This document shows, in pieces, positions 21,509 to 34,282 of a stretch of 64,000 nt of DNA. The DNA is taken from positions 1,860,001 to 1,924,000 of the forward strand of contig JAYXKI010000004.1 of the NCBI GenBank assembly GCA_037892935.1. The letters run 5' to 3'. This DNA is from Phlebopus portentosus. Its lineage: Eukaryota; Basidiomycota; Agaricomycetes; Boletales; Boletinellaceae. Numbering within the stretch: the stretch's first letter is position 1; the number at the start of each line of letters is the position of its first letter. The position numbers were made by a program, and so were the translations under genes. Below the pieces are notes generated by a model that did not search any database, had not been told where the DNA came from, and worked only from the letters and a program-made list of their open reading frames with translations.

Positions 21509-24391
21509 ATGAGTCACCACAGTGGGAATGGACACGGCCACGACATGCCACCCCTCGCTCGCTCGGGCGCTCCCTCCCTTCGGACATCTTCTGTCGAGAT
21601 CTACAACCCGCGCGGCCAAGTCTCGGCACAGCCAGTAGTCTCCAGTCGCGACCTCTCCGATCTAGTCTCGCGTCTCCAACAACTCTCCACATCGGACGAC
21701 GGCAAGGTCAAACGTCCGGGATTCGGCAAGCGTGGCTCTAACATCACTCTGCGTGCCAACCTTTTCCACCTAGACTACCCGAAGGAAGTCGTCTTATGCG
21801 ACTACAAAATCAGGATTGAACCGAACATTCCGAAGGAGGCCGTCGACTTGCGCAGGCACATTGTTGCCGAATTTGCTCGGTCTCAGGAATTGTCGCAGTT
21901 CGTGCAGGGCATCGCGCATGACGGACTGGGTCGCCTCATCGCAAAGCTTCCGCTACCGAAGAACTTTCAGGTCACGGTGACAGCGCCGGCCCCGTCGTCC
22001 GAGGAACTGGGCGCACGCACTCACGGTATTCCGTACTTTGTCACACTAGTCGGACCTAAGCCTCTCAAAGCAGCAGACCTCGCTGGGTAAGGCCTGTTCT
22101 TCGGCCTTAATATAATATTGTTGCTGACTTCTTTCTTCAGTTACCTGCGTGGTGAGAATCCCGACTACGATCCGGCGCCTATCGTCTCGGCTTTCAACCT
22201 GATCGTCATGGCGCACGCGGCTCGCACTGGTTTTCGCGCACTCACCAAGAATGCATACTATTTCGACCCGAACGCGGACACGGGCGTGCCTACTCGCCCT
22301 GGCATCAAGGTCGTCAACGGCTTCTTCGCTTCGATCCGTCCAGTTCACAAGTCCCTCATGGTCAGCGTGAATACGTGCATGAGCGCGTTCCACGTCCCGC
22401 GCAGCATGGCCGATGCACTGCGCGAGTTCATTCAGCAATCTCGCGGTGCCGTACCTCAGAAATTCTTCGGCAATATGAGGGTAGTTACAAGTTACCTCGG
22501 GTACGATAGGCGCAACACCGTGAAGGCGATTGGACCTGGTACGGCGAGGCGGACAAAGATCCAGAGTGAAAAGTTCGGCAATGTCACAGTGGAGGAGTAT
22601 TTCCAGAAAAGTAAGTCATTCATGGATCGGATAGGAATCGTGTTGACTATCGCACAGAGTTCCAAATCACACTCCGCCACGCAGATGACCTGCCCGTGGT
22701 GAATGTCGGGAAAGAGGGCAAGGACGTGTTCGTACCAGCCGAGTTATGCAAAATTGTCCCCGGTACGCTTTTTTCGGGCGAGCTGAAGCCTAGGGAGAGC
22801 GCAGCCCTATGTGCTGCGAACAATAAGACACCGGCGGGCAACGCACAGACGATCACCGTGAAGGGCCTCCGTCTCCTAGGCTTCGAAGAAGGCTCACTCC
22901 CCGTGGCCAGCTTCGGGATCAAGATCTCAACGAATATGACTGTGATTTCGGCTCGCGTTCTCCCCGCACCAACGGTGGTGTATCCTTCGGGCCGTGCACA
23001 AGTCGTCAATGGATCTTGGACTACGCGTGGCATTCAGTTCGCGAGGCCCGCAGAGCTTAAACGCCTTGCAGTCGTGGTCTTAAAGGATGGGAACATAGAA
23101 GAGTCCGATGGTTCGCTCGAGGTGCAGGTGCGCGAGGCGGTGAAGGCTCTGATCGGAAAATGCCGCGCATGTGGAATGGACGTTGATCCGGACTTCATCA
23201 TACAAGTCCTCCATCTCCGCCGTCCGAGTCGAGAGGATCCATGCCGCGACGAAGACGTGGCCAAAGTAGCAAGCTTGTTGGAATCGCTTCCAGGAAGGCC
23301 CCAGATGGTTCTCGCCCTCATGGCAAATAAGGATAAGCACATCTACGCGGGACTCCGCCGGTACTTTGACGTCAGCCAGGGCCTCCAGACCGTGATTGGC
23401 CTCATCGAGAACATGCTCGACAAGGAGGGCCGCGATCAGTATTTGGCCAATCTCGCACTCAAGATTAACACGAAGCTCGGCGGGATCAACCACCGGCTGG
23501 AGCCTGCTTCTCTGAAATGGCTAGCAAACACGATGGTGGTCGGGTTCGATGTGGTTAAGCCGGGTGGGAATGCGGTCAAGGGTGCGCCTGGTATCGCGGC
23601 GGTCGCAGCATCATGCGATATGAACTTCGCGCAGTACCATGCGAGCGTATCACTTCAGGGACCAAAAGAAGAGGTGAGTTCTTGTTTTTACGCTACTAGC
23701 AGGCACCTGATACAGCCGTTCATAGACAATTGAAAACTTGCGCGGTATGATTCTGGAGCGCTTGAAGGACTACCGTCAGAGCATGGACTCGTTCCCTGAA
23801 CGCATCCTTATATTCCGTGCCGGTATTTCGGATGGCCAGCACGCGCGGGTAATGACTACCGAAATCAAGCAGCTGAACGAAGCATTCAGTGAACTGAAGA
23901 AATACAAACCGAAGTTGACTTACGTCGCTTGTAGCAAGGGTCATCAGACTCGGTTCTACCCTATGAAAGCGGAAGACGCGGACAGGACCTCAAACTCTCT
24001 GGCGGGGACGGTCGTGGATCAGGGCGTGACGAGCGTTTACGACTTCGATTTCTACTTGCAGGCTCATGCGGGCACGCAAGGTATCGCTCGTGCAGCACAT
24101 TACACGGTCCTTTATGACGACAACAAGCTCTCTCCCGATGCTTTGCAGCAGGGCATCAACGATATCTCTCACTTGTGGGCGGCGTCGACGAAGAGTGTGA
24201 GCCTGGCACCGCCGGCTTACTGGGCAAGTCGCGCGTGTGCTCGCGCGCGTTTGTATTTGCACAAGGTGATGTCGCCTGTCGAAGGCAGTAAGGAGGCCAG
24301 GATGTCCGCCCAGGATGTCGTTGGTAGGGCGAAGGGACTCTGGAGGGATGGGGTCCATGATGCGCTCAAGAACACTATGTTCTACGTATGA
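21509..24391 (+). CDS. Argonaute protein, copy 1 (slicer residues degenerate)
   Basis: Four exons, 21509-22086, 22141-22610, 22658-23673 and 23726-24391, give 909 aa in phase. Argonautes bind small RNAs and silence matching transcripts. Domains in order: Gly/Ser-rich N-terminus, N domain (from RPGFGKRGSNITLRANLF, ~residue 70), linker with KVVNGFFASIRPVHKSLMVS, PAZ (~300-430), MID (~520-620), PIWI (~640-909). Of the four slicer residues, Asp647 (VGFDVVKPG) and Glu699 (MILERL) are present. The second Asp is Ala720 (FRAGISDG in place of YRDGVSEG). The last His/Asp is Ser856 (AYWASRA in place of AYYAHL/AYYADL). RNA cleavage is therefore unlikely, while guide binding may persist. Nearly identical to the inverted copy 2. 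Confidence 0.93.
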
Positions 24392-24898
24392 GCAATGAAG
24401 AGTCATAAATCAGCTTGAAGTAGACATGCATGAAAGACCGGTAAACGAATTTTGTATATTATCGTAAACAAGTGCAAGAATGCACAAAACAGTCGGTTTA
24501 AATCTTGTCGGCAATTATGAGCCTTTCACATGCCATGTTGTCGACCGAATTTACTTGCCGCTTTTGCTTAGCGGACGACCTCCGGTAAGCCCCTGCCTTA
24601 TTGCCTCGGAGTCGGCGGTCTGCATTATATGCGGCATTTTAAGCATAAGGGCGAAGCTGAAATCGACATGAAATTTCTGATTATCAATACATATGAATTA
24701 TCGACATCGTATTCCAGATTTACAACCATATTTTCATCTTTCGAAGTTCTTTTCATACCGATGTAAATTTCAAACATGTTCGGTCTTTTTTAAACGTATG
24801 TCCGCCCTAGCCCGTCGTCACTGCCTTCTTCTCCGCTTATCGGGAATATCTAGTATAAAGGACGTCATGTTTGCGGCAGCAAGTAATATACACACATC
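24392..24898. other. Intergenic; TATA box of the next gene
   Basis: No gene seen. TATAAAG at 24,854-24,860 lies 39 bp before the start of the iminopeptidase-like gene and is its probable TATA box. The inverted duplication ends at the left edge of this stretch. Confidence 0.45.
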
Positions 24899-25860
24899 AT
24901 GACAGAAACCACAGGCTTCATCGACTTTGTGTATAACGGCGAGAAGTTCCAGACCTGGTACAAAGTGGTCGGGTCCCTGAGTTCCGGCGTTCGTCCGTTG
25001 GTTCTCCTACATGGCGGGCCCGCCGTGCCGAGTCCATATCTCAGCCCTCACATAGAGCTTACGGAGTCATATGGCATCCCGCTCATCTTCTATGATCAAA
25101 TCGGAGGAGGGAAGTCCACGCATCTTCGTCAAAAGCCGTCGGAGTTCTGGACGATCGATCTGTTTATGGACGAACTTGATAATGTTCTCAGGCATTTCGG
25201 TATTGCGGATGATTTCGATCTTTACGGACACTCATGGGGTGGTATGCTGGCTGCGGAATATGTCGCAACTCGGGGGCCTCGGGGATTGCACCGTCTCGTT
25301 ATAACCAGCGCCCCTGCTTCGATAGCGCTTTGGGAGTCTTGCACAAATATGCTGCTTGATCACTTCCCCAAGGATCTAGCAGAAGTGATCCGGAGGAACG
25401 AGAGAGAAGGGACGACAGATTCCAAGGAGTATCAGGATGCGATACAAATTTTCTACAGCAAGCACATCTGCCAGCTGGACCCGTGGCCCAAGGACCTGCT
25501 GGATGCATTTAGCATCATGGAAGAAGACCCGACTGTCTATCGTGCTATGTTAGCGAATACTCATTTGCGATTCTACTATTGTCCTGGCTCACCTTAAGCT
25601 ATAGGTTTGGAACTTCGGAACTCAACGTCACAGGGAGCCTGCGTACCTGGTCCATCATCAAGAAGCTACGAGACATAGCATGCGAGACTCTAATCATGAA
25701 CGGCGCTGACGATGAGGCGCAAGACGAGTGTATGCAGCCATTTTTTGACGAGATCCCGAAGGTTAAATGGGTACGATTTGAGAAAAGCAGCCACATGCCA
25801 TTTTTCGAAGAGAAAGGAAGGTACTTAGAGATCCTGGGATCGTTTCTGAAGCGTAACTAG
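24899..25860 (+). CDS. Proline-iminopeptidase-like alpha/beta hydrolase (S33 family)
   Basis: Two exons, 24899-25548 and 25605-25860, give 301 aa in phase. The oxyanion region is VLLHGGPAVPSPYL, the nucleophile elbow GHSWGG (Ser ~residue 115), the acid lies in MNGADDEAQDEC and the catalytic His in KSSHMPFFEE. This layout matches proline iminopeptidases and L-amino-acid amidases of fungi, which remove N-terminal Pro or hydrolyse amino-acid amides in the cytosol; exact substrate cannot be told. No signal peptide. A tandem paralogue follows 300 bp downstream. Confidence 0.88.
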
Positions 25861-26175
25861 TCGCAAGCTTTTGACGGGAGAAATTAGGGTATGACATATG
25901 AATTGGCAAAGAATAGGCATTGCAAAAAAAAAAAAAAAAAAAAAGAGCAGTTAGTAGAGACATACCTAGCGGAAAATGATGATGGAAAAGTTTACACAAT
26001 AACAAAATCCCAAGGTTCCTGTGGATCACGTAATTCAGGCGGAGTTACGTTCGCTACTGACCTGAGAATCACAAACAAACTTATCGAAGGCTACATGGAT
26101 GGTCACCGGTCCATCTGGAGGGAATAAAAGCTCAAGATGCCCTAGCTCCAACTGATGCAGCTCGCCGTTAGAATC
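25861..26175. repeat. Intergenic with a ~20 nt poly-A tract
   Basis: A run of about 20 A residues at 25,925-25,944 lies between the tandem hydrolases. Because both genes keep an intron at the same place, the tract is not evidence of retroposition of either gene. Confidence 0.5.
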
Positions 26176-27154
26176 ATGGAGACTATGCCCGGTCTCACTG
26201 GATTCGTCGACTTTCACTATCATGGAGAGACATTTCAGACGTGGTACAAGGTTGTTGGCGAACTTCGCATTGAAGCATGTCCTCTTGTTATTCTACATGG
26301 AGGGTCTGCCATACCAAGTCCTTACTTAGATCCGCATATCGATCTCACTACTTCAAGGAACATTCCCGTAATTTTCTACAATCAGATTGGTTGTGGGCAG
26401 TCAACTCACCTCCGCGAAAAGCCGGCCGAATTCTTCACTATCAACCTCTTCATGGATCAGCTCGACGACTTACTGGACAAACTAGGCGTCTCCGACAATT
26501 TTGATCCGTATGGCCACTCTTGGGGTGGTATGCTTGTAACCGATTATGTAGTTTCTCGTCGACCGAAGGGCCTAAAACGACTCATCATCGCGAACGCTCC
26601 GGCATCCATCCCACTTTTCATTAAATGCGTAGAGAACTTATTCAACAAGATGTCACCAGGACTAGCGGAGAGGATCAGAAGAGACGAGGTAGAGGGAACG
26701 ACCGATGATGCCGAATATAAGAAGCAACTCAACGTTTCTTCATGAAACATATCTGTTCGGTTGAGCCTATGCCTGATCCAGTTTCTGCGGCATTCAAAGC
26801 TCTGCGCGAAGATAAGACTGTGTATAACGCATTGTGAGTACTCGTACATCATTTTAAGCTCACTGAAGGAACAATTCCTGACTCAATATGAATTGGGATA
26901 GATGGGGTCCTTACGAAATAATGTTCAGCGGGTCGCTAGCGACATGGTCTGTGGTCGAAAAACTCCACTCCATCACAGTCCCAACGCTTGTACTTAATGG
27001 CCAAGACGACGAGACGCAGGACGAATGCGTGTCGCCGTTTCTCTGGGGAATTGACAAAGTAAAATGGGTCAGACTGGCGAAGAGCGGACATATGCCCTTT
27101 TACGAGGAGAAAGACAGATACTTCCAGGTCATCGGAGAATTCTTGAGGCCTTGA
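26176..27154 (+). pseudogene. Second iminopeptidase-like hydrolase, one frameshift
   Basis: Tandem paralogue of the gene just upstream. It keeps VILHGGSAIPSPYL, GHSWGG, LNGQDDETQDEC and KSGHMPFYEE, and the intron (about 26,833-26,902) sits at the same place. Near 26,728 the frame runs into a stop right after EYKKQL, while a frame shifted by one base continues with MKHICSVEP and reaches the intron. So a single-base indel separates the two halves. It could be a young pseudogene, an assembly error, or an undetected small intron. An upstream Met at 26,155 is also in frame. The catalytic elbow itself is undamaged, but the truncated product would lack the Asp and His. Confidence 0.7.
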
Positions 27155-27837
27155 TTTAAGGTTGATGAAGGTATGTGTACTTCTTTTCATATCCTCAGAA
27201 TGGCAGCAACGCCTCTTACCTACCAAAATTTCAAGATTGTACTGGCATGACAAGCCCCGGGCCCTCCTTTAGGAGATTTCATTGTCAGCTGTATTCCCGG
27301 ATTTATTTAGTATCTACTTGAAAGACTACGTACGTGATCTTCACAGAATTCCACAGCTTATAATCGATATGTACAGTTGTTTACCCGTCTTACGAAAACC
27401 TGTTATTTTTCCCCGGCCCTCTCCGAGTCGTAAGAGGTATAAAATATTATACAACTGTGAGAATCGGGCTTCACAATATGTCTCGCTGAAAAGACTGGGT
27501 TTTCTCGTGCAATTGTTTCTAAATATTCCAGCTGGTGCCTGTTTGGAGCACGCACCAGTTCCTTTCGAGATAGCTGCATCGTCAGTCAGGAATGAAGCAT
27601 TATTATTATCGGGAATGATTGTGACGACGCGAGATGGGTTACGTGTGCTTCTTTGTAGGATTCACGTGCACCGACGCGGTCACTCACACCGATGATCACA
27701 GTCCAGTCCGATTTGATTCCGACGAGTTGCAACTTACCCCTTTCTCAATTCCGCGTTTTTGTTTTGACCCAAATTTTACTGGCTTTCTGGCCTCTCAGCA
27801 TCATCAGTGAGGCTATAGTTCTCAGTAAGTACTGGTT
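27155..27837. other. Intergenic, nothing recognised
   Basis: Upstream region of the ERMP1-like gene. An open frame at 27,692-28,087 overlaps the true first exon in another frame and is discounted. Confidence 0.4.
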
Positions 27838-30800
27838 ATGCCAAAACCATGGGGATTCTTCCACACTCTCCTCGTCCTGTCACCGGTTCTCGTCGGTTTG
27901 CCTGCCATTTCTGTTTGGAAGCATTATGGCAAGTAATTGCCTCTCGCAGTTTCAAGCGAATGAGGCTGTGTGCTTACGTGCCGTTTTCAATGATTCAGAA
28001 CTTCCTGAGCCTGTCGTGGATCCGTATGTTTCTTGTCCTGTACATCACAGGAAGATTTTCACAGTTATTCTAGGTATGACAACGTGACGGGCATTCCTCG
28101 ATTATCTGAACGTCTTGTCCTCGACCATGCTAGAACTCTATCCGAGGAAATTGGATTCCGGACGGTTGGGACACGTGAGCATGCATTGGGCGATGTTTGG
28201 GTACTGGAGAAGGTCCAAGAACTTGGAAAGCTCTGTGACGCTGTTGTCAAACTAGATCCGACTCGCAAGTTGCAATGCGAAGTCGAGAGGCAATCCGGGA
28301 GTCGCAGTCATAGATTCGATATATTGTCCGCGCGCCTGTATAAGACCTACGTCAATCTTCCAAATATTGTGCTTCGAATCTCGGATGGCACAACTCAAGG
28401 GAAAGAACATGCCGTTCTTATTAACGCGCACGTCGATTCAACGCTTCCTAGTCCGGGCGCGGCAGATGATGGGCTGGCCGTAGGAGTGATGTTAGAGGCC
28501 GCACGAACGCTCATAGAGACTCCACAATGGTCTCCTTCGCATTCGATTATCTTCCTCTTCAACAATGCCGAGGAATCCCTCCAAGATGGTTCTCACCTAT
28601 TCGCAACTTCTCACCCTTGGCGCGAAAACGTTCGTGCGGTCCTCAACCTCGAAGCAGCCGGAACGCACGGTCCTACTCTCCTGTTCCAAGCGACCAGTGG
28701 TGCGATGATCGATGCGTATGCCCGTGTCCCGCGCCCCTTCGGAACCGTCGTTGCAAACGACATCTTCAGCTCTGGAGTAATCATGAGCGATACTGACTTC
28801 CGACAATTTGAGCTGTATATGAACGTCACCGGTCTCGATATGGCAGTCGTCGGCCATTCATACTTCTACCACACGCGCAAGGACCTCGTGCAGTATATCC
28901 AACCAGGTGTCGCACAGCACATGGGAGACAATACTCTCGCTTTGCTCCGATTCTTGTCCTCGCCGGAATCACCGCTTCCCAGTTTGACTAATGGTTATTC
29001 AAAACCAACGACGGTGTTTTTTTCTTTCCTCAATACGTACTTCTTCAGGTACAGCTTCGCAACCGCAAATGCTCTCCATATTGTGCTCTTAGCGGCAAGT
29101 CTCGCACTTGTCGCGTATGGCACACCATCCATTTCCGTAACCGTCGTGAAGCATGAGAAACGAGAGCTCATTGTACAAAGCAATGGCGTCAGCTCGACTG
29201 CCTCGGGAGTCACTGAATTCGCAGCATCCCGACAGAGCATCTGGACCGACATCGTCAAGGGCTTCGCGGTCATTCTTCTGGCCTTGCTAGCTGCAATGGT
29301 CAATGTTCATGTGGTAGCGTTACTCATGGTTTACGTCCTCGGTAAACCCTTCAGTTGGTTCCGTGTTGAGGGTAGCTGTGCGCTACTCTACGGTCCTGCT
29401 GCACTTCTTGGCGCGCTTGCAGTTCTCCATCACGTAGCGCCTTTTCTGCGCGTCACTGAACGGATCCTCGTACAGGCGATGCTTGTTCTATACGCTTTCC
29501 TCGCTGTCGTCATCCAACTCGCTGGTGTCGGTTCAGCTATATTGTATTTCTCGTCTGGCTGTTCGATATTCGCTGGATTGGCGTTGGATACAATGATGCT
29601 CCGCGGTGTGAAGGATCGAGTGACACTCGGCACTTATGTCCTCGGGCAGATCGTTCCTTTGGTGTTTGGCATGGAGATGTTCTGCATTGTGACAGATATT
29701 TTTGTTCCACTTGTAAGTAGCAAGATCAACACAATATCCTTCGAGAAGCGCTTGATGACGAAAGGATAAAGACAGGCCGTATGGGTGGTGATGCACCTGC
29801 GGATCATACCATCGCAATGATCGTGGTACTTACGACGTCGTACATCTTCCCGCTCATTCTACCATTCTTTCAACGCTTTGGATCGCGTTTCATCCGGAGG
29901 TCGATGCTCTTTCTTTCCTTTGTTACAGGTGCATCGATGATCTTGTTTTCATGGCGGAGCCCTTTCGATTCCATGCATCCGAAACGACTTTATGTCATTC
30001 ATTCCGAAAATGTGAGAGCTTTCACACCTAAAAGCAGCCCACCTCATGAGACTTTTCGACACAGATCACGACGAATGACGTTTCTTTGGGAGTTGGAACC
30101 TCAGATCCAGCGCCTGGATTCGAAAGTCTTGTCCAAGACATCGCAGCGTTCATTACAAAGAATAAGGCAATGGCCGTGAAGCAGGACATGCACGCATACA
30201 ACGGTGACTGGGACGTTTTATACCCTTTCTCTGCTGTGAGTACGTCCTCATTCCAACCTGTCGCTCATTTTCATGCTTTGGCGCAGTTCCTGTCCCCATA
30301 CGAGATTGCACTTGACTCATACGTATCTTCCTATGCGGATGGACGCTTCAGCGTCCAAGCCGCAAACGATGTGGTTGATCTGGAGGCCAGAACTCGCAGC
30401 CTCACGCTTGTTGTACATCACGCCGGGTTGATCTGGACAAGTGAGTGCTGACTAGTAAACGGAGGCTCGCAGCCCGACTGAATCACGTAATCTCGTGCAG
30501 CTATTGCTTTTGACGCTCATGTACTGTCGTGGAGTCTCGACGATTCCCCTCCAGCAGAAAGGGCACGGCACTACGTTAAAGAAGCTTCATTCTACGGAGA
30601 AGATACCTGGTCTCTGGATCTCGTCATTCATTTACACGACTCGGAGGACACAGAAGGGAAACTTCAAGTAAACTTTGTCGGCTTGAAGGAGACGGCTGTA
30701 TGGCCTGGAAAAGCCAAAGAGAAGGACCAGGGTGGGCTAACTATGAAGGTATTTGAAGAATTGGATTCGTGGCTTAAAGAGTATTCTGGAGACTCTCTAG

Positions 30801-30844
30801 ATGTCACTCTTCTGGGCTGTGTAGGTGGTATCGTTGCCATATAG
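27838..30844 (+). CDS. ERMP1-like M28 metallopeptidase of the endoplasmic reticulum
   Basis: Six exons, 27838-27928, 27999-28023, 28074-29712, 29772-30011, 30065-30440 and 30501-30844, give 904 aa in phase. The N-terminus has one membrane segment (LLVLSPVLVGLPAISV). The lumenal peptidase domain carries the M28 zinc ligands: His and Asp in NAHVDSTLPSPGAADDG, the Glu pair in NNAEESLQDG, Asp in SDTDFR and His in YFYHTRKD. From ~residue 370 several hydrophobic segments form the multi-pass region, followed by a C-terminal lumenal domain starting near GRMGGDAPADH. Arrangement and length match ERMP1/Felix-ina rather than a soluble aminopeptidase. The first intron must use a GC donor (GCAAGT) to keep the frame. 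Convergent with the GMC gene, 111 bp away. Confidence 0.88.
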
Positions 30845-30955
30845 AGTCAGAAGGACTCAGCATATTGGCTAATATACAACGTAATTCGCTGGTGATGAAG
30901 ATAAATAACAATGGAACCACAATAGAAAATGACTCATTCATTTTCAGCCTGTAGT

Positions 30956-33742
30956 TCAATCATGGAGCTGTCCCTTTATGATATCGGCTGCTCGCTCAGC
31001 AACGGCGATTATGGGAGCGGCCTGAGGAGCGACCATAAAAGTATCAGTGAATGAATCAGAGTGATTTACATTCACATACTGTATGTCCGGAGGCTATGGT
31101 AGGGAAGATCGATGCATCCACGACACGAAGACCATCGATTCCATGAACACGCAGGTATGCATCAACAACACCCCCATCTTCAAGACGAGCCATGCGAGCT
31201 GTTGATGTTGGGTGGTAGAGCGTGTCTACTTGCTCACGCACCACTTTCTCGACCTCCTCGTCGTCTTTTTCGTACAACGAATAATGTAATCTGGGATTCT
31301 TATCCGCTGACTTGTCCAAAACCGAGCTGAGCGCTGCGGTGCGCGTGAGGCGTAAGCCTAATTTGACGCCCCGCACGAGCACAGCGATATCATGATTGGT
31401 AGAAAGATACCTTTATGTTTAGTTGGCAAGCAAGTCGTTCAGGATGAAAGGGGGTGCGCGTACTTCGGGTCAAGTATCGGGGCCTCGAACGGGTCCGCAG
31501 ATTTGAGAGTCACACTGCCGATGCTCGTCGGTCTGGTGACCTTGTCAACAGACAGTTACACAGCGAAAACGTATGCGTAACTCACCGCAGCAGGACAGTG
31601 GCAATGGTACCCAGATCACCCGGAGGTAGACTGCGATCAGCGCTCGAACTGTCTCTCCATGCAAAGGGACTCGAGAAGAGCTCCAGATCAGGAGCATTTG
31701 CAGCGGGGGTCGTATCCTCTACGTTCTCAGTGGTCTCCTCTGAACCGAAAAGTTTAGCATCATCAGAACGTACAAAAGCGGCTGCTTCCGCGACCTATTA
31801 TGCAAAGGCGATATATATAGCGAATAAATCAGAATTTTCTAATTACCTACGTTGCTGGTAAGAGGTCCGGTGCCGTTCAAGAACCACCGCATAGTGGGTG
31901 GCAAAGAACGGATTGCTTCAAGAAAAGTGCGCGGTTGCAGGTACATCAGCGATTCACCGCGTTTGAGTTGGAAATGCGTGAGCACAACTGGATGGTCCAT
32001 GAGATGCTGGCCAACTCCGGGCAGATCGTGCACCACAGGGATTGATTTGTTCTTTAAATGAGTCGCTGGACCGACACCAGATATCATGAGAATCTGACAG
32101 TTGCGATGAGTCAGAAGGATGTCCTGTTAGGCTAATGGTCGAAGCGGACCTGAGGCGAATGGACAGCGCCAGCCCTAGGAACGCTGATCGTCTTAATGGA
32201 CAACCATGAGACTTCCGTACTTACGATAGAATAACCTCCTTTCGAGCTTTGACTCGATACCTGGGGCTGCCTTTGCTTCGAGCAAACTCTACACCGATAG
32301 CCCGCTTCTTTCCATCTGAAGTATCAAACAAGATCTTCGTTGCCCGTGCATGGGTAACAATTGCGAGATTCGGACGAGCTAGGACACTTGCTGAGAAATA
32401 GGCTGTCTCTGTCGTCGTACGCATGCCCTTCCTGCCTATGTACGTCACTAGGAACATCCAACAAGGTAAGATTGATTGACGACCGAGCAATCATGACGGT
32501 CACGCACTCAACTAAAAGGGTGAGAAAGTGGGAAACATTCGTCGAGATACTCAGAAGAACCCCATACGAACTTTTGTCGCACCAAGAGTTCCTGCGCTCG
32601 TATTCGCATCTGCCACACGCTCGATCCCAGCTTCTTCACAGGCGTCGAGCCATTTCGAGCAGAATCTGGAAAAGTTTCCGAAGTACCCCACTGGTAAGAA
32701 TGAAAACTGAGTGTGCGCATTCATAGGTCAGTACAGAGATTAGAAGGTTACCTTCCACAGGACCAGACGAGCCACGCTTCGAGGTGTCGACATCCGGGAA
32801 TTGATCACTCGGTATAAACTTTTCCAATTTTAGGAAGTACCTGTCATGGCGCGAGTCAGTCGAAACAAAAAAAAAAAGGGGGGAATGTTGCAAAGACAAA
32901 TACTTCTGGAATTTCGAGAAGGCCCACCCCTCTGCACCCTCGAGACCAGTTGTCGCCCATTCATCATAATCAGAGGGGGCGCCGCAATGAAATCTATTCG
33001 AATTCAGTAAGATAAATATCTCTGGTTTGCATCATAGTCTTACATCTGAGCGTTAACATTGGAGCCTGTAAGGCACTTCTTAGTTAAAGTGCATCCAAAT
33101 AAAAGCGTTGACTTACATCCGCCAAGCATTTTCCCTGTAAATCATCATGATTAGTATCTATAGAACAAGTTCTCATGGTGTTCTAATCTACCTCTTGGCC
33201 AAAAGCTTTTCCTGTTGGCAGCATTCGGTTGGTTTTCCGTCCAGAGATCATAGTCCCATTCTGTGTGAAAGAGACGAGGGTATGCGGTAGGCATACGAGT
33301 CCAGATTTGCTTCCGGCCACTGAATTACACATGGTGTGTAAGATTTCAAGCCTTTTGCACAGAAAGGATACGAGCCTTCCACCTGCCTCGAGCAGGAGCA
33401 CCGAGACATTCGGATCTTCAGATAGCCTCGCAGCAAGGACACACCCAGCAGTTCCTATTACCAGAATCTCCGTCAGTAGGATCTTTTGTTCAGCATCACA
33501 AAGTGCTTACCTCCGCCTACTATCACGATGTCGTACTGGGGATAATTGATTGCAACCGGCTCATCCGAGGTCTCGACGCATTTACCGACGCTCTCCAGCT
33601 TCTTCACGGCAGAACCTGAAGGTTTCCTGTTTCGTTTTGCAATGTGAATACGTATATAGAAATAAGCAACGTATAGTAAAAAATATGCAGACGGCAAGAA
33701 CAGCAAGCGACGGTCTTTCCTGAGCAAGGAGCTGGACACCAT
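30956..33742 (-). CDS. GMC-family FAD oxidoreductase with N-terminal membrane anchor
   Basis: A gene with at least nine short exons. It begins with an uncleaved-looking anchor ([20 protein letters not shown]), then the FAD-binding YDIVIVGGG split by an intron from [14 protein letters not shown] and LLLEAGG. Next come [20 protein letters not shown] and GKMLGGCSNVNAQ, the family's second signature region, then [35 protein letters not shown], and the C-terminal YHPTSTARM with catalytic His and ASGHT. It ends [20 protein letters not shown]. The substrate (aryl alcohol, choline-like, other) cannot be told. The intron after LLLEAGG seems to need a GC donor as well, so that junction is less sure. 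Convergent with the ERMP1-like gene. Confidence 0.85.
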
Positions 33743-34282
33743 GGTGCAAGATTGAGGGGCCTTGGCGAAAAGAGAGAGGGCGGAAGACAAGAGACTGTAG
33801 CTGATTTCTGGTCGAGCATTTGATTTACTAGTATTATGGAATCCATTGGCGTGTGATTTCGAGCACAAACTTCAGCAGAACATGATACGCGTTCGAGCGA
33901 AAAGACGTCTTGACTTAAGTTCAATCTAACGAGGGTCTGCTGACACTTTGATCAGATTATGTAACTAATTCTCTTGATACCACTTAGTTAGCGGAAGAGC
34001 GACTACATACTACTTAGTTGGTCGCTGTAGCTTCAAGCGTATTGACAATGCCTTATATCATTTCAATGGGCACATGCAATCCTTATATTCGCATGATCAG
34101 ATCGACTACAAAAAAATAATTGATCAAAGCAATGTATTGCGAGTGACAGATTAGCATCTCTTTATTTCCATTCATTAGTCGTCTCCTTCGGCAAAAAAAT
34201 AATTTTACACGTCTACCAGAGCTTAGATAGTAGTATTCTGGAAAATCATGTACGTAACGGTCTCCTCAGAGAGCAAGAAGGC
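33743..34282. other. Intergenic, nothing recognised
   Basis: Upstream flank of the GMC gene and 3' flank of coronin. No repeat matched. Confidence 0.4.

Larger units (their letters stand above)
19845..24391. repeat. Left copy of ~4.5 kb inverted segmental duplication (GLTP + Argonaute)
   Basis: Read in reverse complement this stretch matches 36,304-40,855 gene for gene: GLTP, the intergenic region in patches, the Argonaute promoter with its TATA box, and all four Argonaute exons with introns at identical places. Similarity stops at the Argonaute stop codon on one side and ~30 bp beyond the GLTP stop on the other. About 11.9 kb of unrelated genes lies between the two copies. Confidence 0.9.

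Noticed and set aside
25925..25944. Poly-A tract as sign of a retroposed gene
   Set aside because: Both neighbouring hydrolase genes keep the same intron, so neither is a retrocopy.
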